Made by a program: the position numbers and the translations under genes. Shown here piece by piece: positions 36,824 through 43,484 of a stretch of 64,000 nt of DNA. A model generated the notes under the pieces. It had not been told where the DNA came from, did not search any database, and was given only the letters and a program-made list of their open reading frames with translations. Location: assembly GCA_902530885.1 (NCBI GenBank), contig CACABZ010000001.1, positions 41,847-105,846 on the forward strand, written 5' to 3'. The stretch is from an uncultured Pelagibacteraceae bacterium. Lineage in GTDB: Bacteria; Pseudomonadota; Alphaproteobacteria; Pelagibacterales; Pelagibacteraceae. Every line of letters begins with the position of its first letter. The stretch's first letter is position 1.

Positions 36824-36999
36824 TAGTATAATTTAGAAACGTATCTTGCTAGGATTGGTTTAATAGAACTTTCACTCATTATCTCAATTCTACCGTCATC
36901 ATAATAAAAGTATACCCTATAAAAATGACGTTTTTCATCATAATCATAAACTTCTTCAACTCTTATTTCTTTAATTTTTTCAAGTTTTCTATTTTTCAT
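36823..36999 (-). CDS. Short ORF (58 residues) opening the nuclease operon
   Basis: Read leftward from ATG 36999, this gives a charged 58-residue protein (MKNRKLEKIKEIRVEEVYDY... ending ARYVSKLY) with a strand-rich centre (RHFYRVYFYYDDGRIEIMSE). The stop TAA shares a base with the ATG of the nuclease gene, and its start overlaps the end of the upstream 72-residue gene by 11 bases. That packing, and a GAAAAAATG-type start region, support it as a real gene. I recognise no family. Confidence 0.65.
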   Translation of the reverse strand: MKNRKLEKIKEIRVEEVYDYDEKRHFYRVYFYYDDGRIEIMSESSIKPILARYVSKLY

Positions 37000-37207
37000 T
37001 TTTTCCTTTAATTAACTTTGTTATTTTGTTTTCTTTATCAAATACTTTATTTTCTACTCTATCAACTCTTTCGGAAAGCATCTCTATTATCATTTTTAAT
37101 TTTCTGATTTCATCTTTTGATTTGATATAATCTGTTATAAAAAGATCTCCCTCAGATAAGCTTTTCTTTCTTAATAAATAAAAGTCTGTTTTATTTTTTT
37201 TTTTCAT
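36989..37207 (-). CDS. Small coiled-coil protein, first gene of the nuclease/HerA operon
   Basis: From ATG 37207 the frame encodes 72 residues (MKKKNKTDFYLLRKKSLSEG...). The carboxy half is a probable coiled coil (KDEIRKLKMIIEMLSERVDR followed by VENKVFDKENKI). A longer version starting at 37237 would begin inside the GC-rich hairpin and is less likely. It overlaps the 58-residue ORF by 11 bases. It could be a helical oligomerisation or sensor subunit; that is speculation. Confidence 0.62.
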   Translation of the reverse strand: MKKKNKTDFYLLRKKSLSEGDLFITDYIKSKDEIRKLKMIIEMLSERVDRVENKVFDKENKITKLIKGKNEK

Positions 37208-37226
37208 AATTTTACTTAAACGCGCG

Positions 37227-37251
37227 CCCCCTAGCACTAGAAACTAGGGGG
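37227..37251 (-). terminator. GC-rich hairpin, probable terminator or leader element
   Basis: CCCCCTAG and CTAGGGGG form a perfect 8-bp stem around a 9-base loop, striking in such AT-rich DNA. It lies after the 66-residue membrane protein gene and 19 bases before the nuclease operon start. On the minus strand it is followed by GCGCGCGTTT rather than a clean T-run, so termination is plausible but not certain. Confidence 0.55.
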
Positions 37252-37279
37252 TTTCTGTCAGAAAGGTTAAGGACAGAAA
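37252..37279 (-). repeat. Second hairpin directly adjoining the GC-rich hairpin
   Basis: TTTCTGTC (37252-37259) and GACAGAAA (37272-37279) are perfect 8-base inverted arms with a 12-base loop. It abuts the GC-rich stem without a gap, so the transcript downstream of the 66-residue gene can fold as two stacked hairpins. A processed 3' end, a terminator pair or a regulatory RNA are all possible. Confidence 0.5.
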
Positions 37280-37291
37280 TGCTTGAATTCA

Positions 37292-37492
37292 TTAATTTTC
37301 ACCTATACCCATTAACGCGTATCCTATTCCACCAAATATAAGTGGTGAAAAAGCTGAAACTGGACCTAAGAAATAAGTTAAGTTATTTCCAGTCCAAGAC
37401 ATTACGAAGTCAATAAATGCAAATCCTACAAATAATGCTCCGATTAAGTATGTAAAAGACATTTTTTCTTCTACTGTATTTATTTTTTTCAT
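37292..37492 (-). CDS. Tiny two-span membrane protein (66 residues), paralogue of the one at 41381
   Basis: Starting at ATG 37492, chosen because AAGGAG lies five bases ahead, the frame gives 66 residues. There is one hydrophobic segment at about 12-30 and another at about 45-62. The stretch FIDFVMSWTGNNLTYFLGP aligns with IADFGLSYMGINLTPFLPP of the 55-residue protein at 41381-41548, and both end SP-x(3)-G-x(2)-G ... IG. The function is unknown. It ends 12 bases before tandem hairpins. Confidence 0.8.
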   Translation of the reverse strand: MKKINTVEEKMSFTYLIGALFVGFAFIDFVMSWTGNNLTYFLGPVSAFSPLIFGGIGYALMGIGEN

Positions 37493-37568
37493 ATTTACTC
37501 CTTTGTTTTCCATGGTTCATATATAGTTAGATTTTAGTTAATCTGCTTGTCTTTTAGTAAAGTCTGAA

Positions 37569-37607
37569 TTGGACAAAGCGGATAAACACTACGTTTTTTT
37601 TGTCCAA
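37569..37607. repeat. 9-bp inverted repeat between the ion channel gene and the 66-residue protein gene
   Basis: TTGGACAAA (37569-37577) and TTTGTCCAA (37599-37607) are perfect inverted arms 21 bases apart. The repeat lies about 30 bases past the stop of the channel gene and about 75 bases before the 66-residue gene. The spacing suits either a weak stem-loop or a two-half-site operator. There is no T-run on the minus strand. Confidence 0.5.
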
Positions 37608-37636
37608 AATAAATTGAAGAAATGGATAATGAGGTT

Positions 37637-39058
37637 TTAAATATTTGAGAAAGATAAAATAACTAAAAGTAAATATGTTATGGATCCGTAAAGTCTAGAT
37701 CTTTTATTGATCTTTACTGCTCTGCTATAATTTTTATTATTTATTCTACTAAAATAGATGGTTAAGAATGTTGGTATACAACAAAAGAGATAAGACAACA
37801 AAATATATCTGTCCATGCTTGTAAGGTAAGATAACTTCGGTAAATCATCATTAAAGACAAAATTATAAGCAATTAATGCTAATAAGGCTACAATTGAAGT
37901 TGTCAATCTAGACTCAACTTGATTTGGAGGTATCCATAAAACTGACCAAGCAATAGATAAAATCAGAAAAACAGGGATTAAAATTTTAAATATAAAATAG
38001 TTAGTATTTCTTTTTATAAAAATATTAATTTCTACAGTATCATTTTTAAAATTTGATATTTTATTTGAGTCAAATGGGTCTAGTGCTGTTTCAGATAAAA
38101 TTTTATTATTAATTGCATAATCTATGATCTTCCATTCTTTTAAAAGATTGTTTAATTTGTAATCTTCAATATTTTTGTAAACTGCTGGTTTTATATCAAA
38201 CAACCCAATATACGGTTTTGGTTGGTTATTATCCTCATTTAATTCTAAACCGATTGGGTGTTCTAAAACAATCTTTAAGTTTTGAACATCAAATGGAAAT
38301 TTTTTAAAATCAAAATTTGCTTTAATAACATGTAAACCCTCAAATGTTGAATTTGTGAAAGTTTTATCAAATTTTTCATAATAAACTTGATCAAAATAAC
38401 TAAAATTTTTATCTATATCGAATTTAATATGATCGATAAAAATAGTTTCATTAGTTACAGGTGAAAAAATTTTAGAGTTTTCTGTGAGTTCAGCGATATT
38501 ACATATCGTTAAATTTCCAATTTCTCTACCAGCCTCAATCCAGTCAGGTCTTTCGTGAGATACTCTAAATGAATAATCGATACCAAATTCACCAGACTTA
38601 GTGTCTATACTTTCAATGCTATTAAGTAAAAAATAATCGAGATCAAACTGATAGTAGTCGTATTTATTCGCATTTATTTTAAAAGACTGTTTATTTTGTT
38701 TAATATTTAAACTATTTTTTTTTAGTAAAGAGCTTATTTCATCATCATTTAAATTCGACAGGTCGTTATTATTGATCGATTGAATATGTTTTCCAGGTAC
38801 TAACCTTTCTTCAAAAAATGAGATTCTTAAAATTGGATATTTATTTTCATCTCTTTCGAGTTCTAATTTATTTGTTTCATAGTTAAATTTTTTAAGAAAA
38901 TAAATACCTGTATCGTATTTTGGTTGTTGACCATCACTTACTATACCATTTGCAGGGGTTGGTATGGACAACACTTTTTCTTCAAAATTCTTACACTCAT
39001 CTGCATAAACTTTAAAAAAAATAAAAAAGAAGTATAATACAAACAATTTTAATTTCAT
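37637..39058 (-). CDS. Pentameric ligand-gated ion channel (Cys-loop superfamily) with PDZ-like amino domain
   Basis: The 473-residue protein has a signal peptide (cleavage near VYA-DE, residue 19). A PDZ-like segment at about 74-115 (ISFFEERLVPGKHIQSINNN, then DLSNLNDDEISSLL) comes first. A beta-rich ligand-binding domain follows, with the prokaryotic Cys-loop equivalent FDFKKFPFDVQ (249-259). Four spans come after: M1 about 354-375 with its proline, M2 about 381-403 (ESRLTTSIVALLALIAYNFV), M3 about 412-437 and M4 about 455-472. M2 closely resembles GLIC-type channels. The ligand is unknown. The PDZ-like call is tentative; the channel call is strong. Confidence 0.88.
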   Translation of the reverse strand: MKLKLFVLYFFFIFFKVYADECKNFEEKVLSIPTPANGIVSDGQQPKYDTGIYFLKKFNYETNKLELERDENKYPILRISFFEERLVPGKHIQSINNNDLSNLNDDEISSLLKKNSLNIKQNKQSFKINANKYDYYQFDLDYFLLNSIESIDTKSGEFGIDYSFRVSHERPDWIEAGREIGNLTICNIAELTENSKIFSPVTNETIFIDHIKFDIDKNFSYFDQVYYEKFDKTFTNSTFEGLHVIKANFDFKKFPFDVQNLKIVLEHPIGLELNEDNNQPKPYIGLFDIKPAVYKNIEDYKLNNLLKEWKIIDYAINNKILSETALDPFDSNKISNFKNDTVEINIFIKRNTNYFIFKILIPVFLILSIAWSVLWIPPNQVESRLTTSIVALLALIAYNFVFNDDLPKLSYLTSMDRYILLSYLFCCIPTFLTIYFSRINNKNYSRAVKINKRSRLYGSITYLLLVILSFSNI

Positions 39059-39134
39059 TTTTGTACTCTAAATATTAAAAACTGTTATGAAAAGTTAAAT
39101 TTTGCATTTTTTTCTTTATAAGATATGATTTGCT

Positions 39135-39599
39135 ATGGCTAAAATAAGAAAACCTGCATCGATAGAGAGCGGTATTTCAGAAGTGCTTAGGATTTTAACT
39201 GATCAAGAAATATTGGATACAATAGGAAAAGGATCGTCTTATTTACGAAAGTGTAGCGACCCAGATCTGCCCCAACAAATTGATCATAATGATAGCCTAA
39301 AGTTAGATATAGCTTGTATTAAAAAGAATAAAGCACCTCCTCTCTTAAATTCACATGAATATACAATTTCTTTAAATGCTGATAATTTTGAATTTAAAGA
39401 TAATTATCAAGATTTGGATGACTTATTGGTAAAATTTTCAATACTACACGGAAAGTTAGTTGAAGTTGTAAAAAAAGCTCAAAATCCTGCAAGTGATAAA
39501 GGTTCAAAAATTAGCCCTATAGAGAAAAAAAACATTTTTGACTCAATTAAACTAGTTGAAGATAAAATTTTAAAATTAAAATTTTCAATTGATAAATAA
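39135..39599 (+). CDS. HTH-like regulatory protein of unknown function
   Basis: The 154-residue protein has an amino region (IESGISEVLRILTDQEILDT, then IGKGSSYLRKCSDPD and HNDSLKLDIAC). This resembles a group of alphaproteobacterial proteins with a phage-CII-like helix-turn-helix in which 'S-x-L-R-K/Q-x-S-D-P-D' is typical. The rest is helical with a possible coiled coil (residues 95-150). It diverges from the ion-channel gene across 76 bases and could regulate it. I cannot name a family securely. Confidence 0.6.
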   Translation: MAKIRKPASIESGISEVLRILTDQEILDTIGKGSSYLRKCSDPDLPQQIDHNDSLKLDIACIKKNKAPPLLNSHEYTISLNADNFEFKDNYQDLDDLLVKFSILHGKLVEVVKKAQNPASDKGSKISPIEKKNIFDSIKLVEDKILKLKFSIDK

Positions 39600-39601
39600 G
39601 A

Positions 39602-40420
39602 TTAAGAAAAAGTATAAACTACAAATGTTAAAAATGAATAGAATAACAAAACAATCATTGCTGCCTTAGAGAATTCTTTAGCAGATATGACATAGTACCT
39701 ATTATTAAACATAGTTTTATTTAATTGACTTTTTTTGAAATTTTTAAATATAATAATTGCTCTAAAAAAAAATACAAAAGCAGTTATATAGGCGATTTGT
39801 TCACTAACTACCTGGCTAGACATACTGTAGTTCCATAGACCATGTATGCCTACCGGAACCGCTAAGGCTAATATAAGATTGTAAAAATTATATTTTTTTT
39901 CAAATAAAGTTTGAGATATTAAAAAACCCATCATAACTCCACACAAAGCATGTAATGGAACGGCAGAAAACGCTCTTACGATCGCTACATAAAGTGAAGG
40001 GTCATAAACTATCTTTCCAGACTCATTAATATAGAACAGAACATAATCTATATTTTCCCAAGCAGCGTAACCTAAAGATGCAGCCACTCCATAAACTAAA
40101 CCATCCATGGGTTCATCGAAAGCGGTTTTTCGAGTGCAATAGAAAACTATTATCATCATTTTAAATATTTCCTCTAGAAATGCAGCTCTAATGAAGCTAT
40201 CAAAAAAAAAGTAAGTTTCACCAGTCAAATTTTTTTCTGAAAATCTATCGAAATCTCCTATAAATAGATCTAGAGCGATGGTTATAGCTGCCCCAAAAAT
40301 AAAAGTTTTTATTACTATTTCTTTAGGCTCGGGAAACACATCTTGTTTAAATACGTATAATAAAATGATTATTGCAGGTAGTATTGCAGCTAGAATATAA
40401 AAAAAATTAGATATTAACAT
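39602..40420 (-). CDS. PrsW-family intramembrane metalloprotease-like protein
   Basis: The 272-residue protein has about eight membrane segments and PrsW/CAAX-protease-superfamily landmarks: AFLEEIFKM with E83-E84, GLVYGVAASLGYAAWEN (E122), AVPLHALCGVMMG (H157) and VGIHGLWN (H193). PrsW proteases cut membrane anti-sigma factors or modify membrane proteins. It starts on the last base of the DUF2167 gene, so the pair is co-translated. The substrate is unknown. Confidence 0.82.
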   Translation of the reverse strand: MLISNFFYILAAILPAIIILLYVFKQDVFPEPKEIVIKTFIFGAAITIALDLFIGDFDRFSEKNLTGETYFFFDSFIRAAFLEEIFKMMIIVFYCTRKTAFDEPMDGLVYGVAASLGYAAWENIDYVLFYINESGKIVYDPSLYVAIVRAFSAVPLHALCGVMMGFLISQTLFEKKYNFYNLILALAVPVGIHGLWNYSMSSQVVSEQIAYITAFVFFFRAIIIFKNFKKSQLNKTMFNNRYYVISAKEFSKAAMIVLLFYSFLTFVVYTFS

Positions 40421-41370
40421 TAATCTTTATCTAATTTTTTTCTTTTATTTTTTGATCTTGAGCTAGAACTCTTATTGTTTCTTTCTCCTCGCATATAGCC
40501 AAAAGCTGCAAGAGGCGCTAACAATATCCACCAAAATTTTGCGAGTAACGGCAAAAATTTAGCAAAAAAACCTGTTTTAGCTATAACTTTTGCGCCTAGT
40601 GATCCAGCAACTAAACTACCTACGCCTACGGCTGCAATTTTATCTCCGGATTTATAATCTGTATGTTTATAACCATCAGAAAAAATTACACCATTTACAA
40701 AATCTTTAGAATATTCAGCTTCCTCTCTAAAATTAATATTTTTATTATTTAGTGTTATAATGTAAGTGGTTTCAATGTAACCTTTTTTACCAAGGATAAA
40801 ATTTTTAGACTCTAAAGTTTTCTTGCCATCATTCCAGAATACCTTGTATGAATAACTTACCGATCTGTTTTTTTGGTTCAATTCAGGATCGAATACCCAC
40901 TCAAAATCCGTAGCATAATTGAGATTATTTTCTTTATAATATGATTCATTTGATTTGGCAATTTGCTTAAGATCATTTAATAAGTCTTTTGATTTAACAT
41001 TTTTCCAATCATCTAATTTTACGTAACCATTTTCGACATAATAAGCATAAATTGAATAATTTTCTCCTTGCAGAAAAAAAATAGTATCGGAGGTTACACC
41101 TTCACCAAATTTCCACCAATAAAATTGATTAATTTCTTCATACCCTTTTAAATAATACTCATTATCATAAACTTGAATTTTTGCGTTAGCTTTTGGAATT
41201 TCAGTACTGTGATTTTTGCTGTTAGTATAATTATACCAGGTAAGTGTTAGTAGTTTTTCTCTTAGTTCATCTTCATTTGTAATCTTTTTTTTTTCTAAAG
41301 CATGAAGGGTGGTTAAAAAAAGAAAAAGATAAATAATTAAAAATGAAAAAATTTTATATAGTTTTTTCAT
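40420..41370 (-). CDS. DUF2167-family membrane protein
   Basis: The 316-residue protein has a signal peptide (residues 1-24) and a long extracytoplasmic domain (to about residue 235). The DUF2167-like carboxy end follows: KSGDKIAAVGVGSLVAGSLGAK, then FFAKFLPLLAKFWWILLAPLAAFGY as a membrane segment, then a basic Ser/Lys-rich tail. I know no biochemical function for the family. It lies between a tiny membrane protein gene (10-base gap) and the PrsW-like gene (1-base overlap), which suggests a three-protein membrane module. Confidence 0.7.
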   Translation of the reverse strand: MKKLYKIFSFLIIYLFLFLTTLHALEKKKITNEDELREKLLTLTWYNYTNSKNHSTEIPKANAKIQVYDNEYYLKGYEEINQFYWWKFGEGVTSDTIFFLQGENYSIYAYYVENGYVKLDDWKNVKSKDLLNDLKQIAKSNESYYKENNLNYATDFEWVFDPELNQKNRSVSYSYKVFWNDGKKTLESKNFILGKKGYIETTYIITLNNKNINFREEAEYSKDFVNGVIFSDGYKHTDYKSGDKIAAVGVGSLVAGSLGAKVIAKTGFFAKFLPLLAKFWWILLAPLAAFGYMRGERNNKSSSSRSKNKRKKLDKD

Positions 41371-41380
41371 TAATCTTTAC

Positions 41381-41548
41381 TTATTTTTTATTGCCAATGT
41401 TTAATAATAAACCACCTAATAGTCCTATAGCAATAGGAGAATATCTTGAAATCTCAGGAGGTAAAAAAGGTGTAAGATTAATACCCATATAAGACAGACC
41501 GAAGTCTGCAATTGCAAACACTATTAAAATGATACCTATAATTTGCAT
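41381..41548 (-). CDS. Tiny membrane protein (55 residues), paralogue of the one at 37292
   Basis: From ATG 41548 to TAA 41381 the frame gives a 55-residue protein, MQIIGIILIVFAIADFGLSY and onward, with two hydrophobic segments (3-20 and 38-50). DFGLSYMGINLTPFLPPEIS aligns with the DFVMSWTGNNLTYFLGPVSA region of the 66-residue protein 4 kb away, sharing D-F, S, G-x-N-L-T-x-F-L and S-P. Conservation between two loci shows this short frame is a real gene. It precedes the DUF2167 gene by 10 bases. Confidence 0.8.
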   Translation of the reverse strand: MQIIGIILIVFAIADFGLSYMGINLTPFLPPEISRYSPIAIGLLGGLLLNIGNKK

Positions 41549-41624
41549 AATTTATCTTAAAAAAATTGTTAAAGATTTTCAACGAATTTATTTTCTTTTA
41601 ATTCAGCTAATTCAAGTAGTAAGT

Positions 41625-42314
41625 CTATCTGAGGTTGTTATTTGAGTCACACTTTAAGCCCTCTTGCTCAAGAATTGTTTTTATCTTGTTATGTTTTAGC
41701 TCTCGATTGAAACCAGTAAGAACTACGTCATTCATAATCATACAAAACACAATACTATTTTTACTTGCTATATTTTTAAAGTCATCAATTGTATTAACAG
41801 GTGTAAATGTTCCAGCGTACCATGCAATTCTATCTCTCACAGAAAAATCAAATCCCTGGCCTCTTGAAATATAACCATTGATGCTTATGAAACCATCGTT
41901 AGTAACAAACTTGATTGATTGATTGCCACCCCACTCTTCATAAATATGACTAAAAGTATTTAATAAATATCTTGGAGTGAACCACGTTTTTTCATTTCCA
42001 CTAACACCAGTTCCTTTTGGCTGTATCGCAACTGTTAAATCTATATTTTCATTTCCCTCAAAAACTTTTTTAAACCATTTATAGCCACCGTATTGTATGA
42101 TTTCAGCATTATTATTATTATCAGAATATCTGTACATAAACATGACCGCGTCAAAATCTTCCTCAATTAAAATAGAGTAACTTACATCGGTATAAGTCTT
42201 ATTATTGTTGTTAGACTGGTTTGAGCTATCTGTACCTTTTTTCTTAGTTCTTTCAGCTGATAGCTGACTTATTGTTAAAAGAAAAAATATGATTAATAAT
42301 ATTATTTTTTTCAT
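41625..42314 (-). CDS. Secreted protein of unknown function
   Basis: I do not recognise this 229-residue protein. It has a signal peptide (MKKIILLIIFFLLTISQLSA, cleavage after residue 20) and a polar Asn/Ser/Lys linker. The compact domain that follows is rich in aromatic residues and glycine (FMYRYSDNNNNAEIIQYGGY, FVTNDGFISINGYISRGQGF). There is no membrane span after the signal and only two late cysteines. It is probably periplasmic. It shares direction with the DUF2167/PrsW genes, but a 76-base gap makes operon membership uncertain. Confidence 0.65.
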   Translation of the reverse strand: MKKIILLIIFFLLTISQLSAERTKKKGTDSSNQSNNNNKTYTDVSYSILIEEDFDAVMFMYRYSDNNNNAEIIQYGGYKWFKKVFEGNENIDLTVAIQPKGTGVSGNEKTWFTPRYLLNTFSHIYEEWGGNQSIKFVTNDGFISINGYISRGQGFDFSVRDRIAWYAGTFTPVNTIDDFKNIASKNSIVFCMIMNDVVLTGFNRELKHNKIKTILEQEGLKCDSNNNLR

Positions 42315-42353
42315 TATAAATCATCTCAAATCTAAATATCATTTGCAACTAAT

Positions 42354-43484
42354 TTATAATTTATTATTTAGTATATCTGAAACTAAATCGGTTGGTAAGT
42401 TCTTTGTTCTAAAGCTTTCTAAAACTTTTTCAGTATTAGATATTTGTTTTTTTATTTTATTTTGATCTTCTAAAAAACTAGAAACCAATTTGTAAATTTC
42501 TTTAGGGTTACACTTTGATTGTAATAATTCAGGAATTATCATCTGTCCAGCAGCAATATTTAATATATTTGCATATTTTACTTTTACTAACATTTTTACA
42601 ATTAAAAAATTTATAAAATTCATCTTATAAATAATTATTGAAGGTATTTTTCTTTTGCTTATTTCAAGAGAAATGGTGCCAGACTTTGAAACGGCAAAAA
42701 TTGATTTTTTTAGTATGTGATCTTTAATTTTATCATCAGAAATAATTTCTGTATTATTAATTTGGCTTTTATTAATTATTTTTTCTAAATTAGATCTTTG
42801 GGCTTTTGTCGAATGAAAAACATATAAAAAATCTTCATACTTTCCATTCATGAGTTTAATAAACTCCAATAATATTGGAGTAAGTTTTTTTACTTCGCTA
42901 TCTCTACTTCCTGGAAAAACAGATATAATTGCTTTATTTTTTTGGATAACTTGATTAAGTTCAATCTTGTCTTCCTTGTTGTTTTCTAAAAGTGGATGAC
43001 CGACAAATTCACAACTTACATTTTCTTTTTCCCAATATTTTTTTTCAAATTTGAATAAAAGCAATATATGATCGATAAATTTTTTAATTTTCTTTACTCT
43101 TCCCTCTCTCCACACCCAAACCTGTGGGGCTACAAAATGTATTGTTTTTATATTAGGTGAATTATTTTTCACCTTTTCGGCAACTCTTAATGTGAAATCT
43201 GGGCTGTCTACTGAAAATAAAATATCTGGATTAAAATCTAATATTTTTTGAGCAGTTTCATTTATTTTTCTCTTAATATTAAATATATTTAATAATACTC
43301 GAGTAAAACCTAAGTACGTTACTTCGCTTAGATTTGAGATTGAATTAATTCCTAGAGATTTAAGCTCTTCTCCACCTAAACAAAGATAGTTGATACTTGG
43401 GTCCTTGATTTTCAGTTTCGAGATGACTTTAGCAGCTAATTTATCTCCTGAAGGTTCACCCGTTAAAATAAAGATTTTCCTCAT
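42354..43484 (-). CDS. lpxB: Lipid-A-disaccharide synthase
   Basis: LpxB joins UDP-2,3-diacylglucosamine and lipid X to form the lipid A disaccharide. The 376-residue GT-B enzyme starts IFILTGEPSGDKLAA. It has FVAPQVWVWREGRV, FEFVGHPL-like CEFVGHPLLE, SVFPGSRDSEVK and KSGTISLEI, all family signatures. It is the last gene of the leftward lipid A cluster and overlaps the sugar dehydrogenase gene by four bases. Confidence 0.96.
   Translation of the reverse strand: MRKIFILTGEPSGDKLAAKVISKLKIKDPSINYLCLGGEELKSLGINSISNLSEVTYLGFTRVLLNIFNIKRKINETAQKILDFNPDILFSVDSPDFTLRVAEKVKNNSPNIKTIHFVAPQVWVWREGRVKKIKKFIDHILLLFKFEKKYWEKENVSCEFVGHPLLENNKEDKIELNQVIQKNKAIISVFPGSRDSEVKKLTPILLEFIKLMNGKYEDFLYVFHSTKAQRSNLEKIINKSQINNTEIISDDKIKDHILKKSIFAVSKSGTISLEISKRKIPSIIIYKMNFINFLIVKMLVKVKYANILNIAAGQMIIPELLQSKCNPKEIYKLVSSFLEDQNKIKKQISNTEKVLESFRTKNLPTDLVSDILNNKL

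Larger units (their letters stand above)
29938..42353. other. Accessory region between gltX and lpxB
   Basis: About 12.4 kb of non-core genes lies between gltX and the lpxB end of the lipid A cluster, two loci that in many Alphaproteobacteria are joined by gltA alone. The region holds a restriction-modification pair, a seven-gene HerA/NurA/nuclease operon, a ligand-gated ion channel, a membrane protease, a DUF2167 protein, two related tiny membrane proteins and orphans. I see no integrase, transposase or flanking direct repeat, so how it arrived is unknown. The boundaries are inferred from gene content only. Confidence 0.6.

Noticed and set aside
37208-37237. Ten-residue extension (MLGGARLSKI) of the coiled-coil gene
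   Set aside because: It would be translated from within the GC-rich hairpin with no ribosome-binding site; ATG 37207 is more plausible.
29938-42353. Prophage or transposon explanation of the accessory region
   Set aside because: No integrase, transposase, terminase, capsid or tail gene, and no flanking direct repeats were found.
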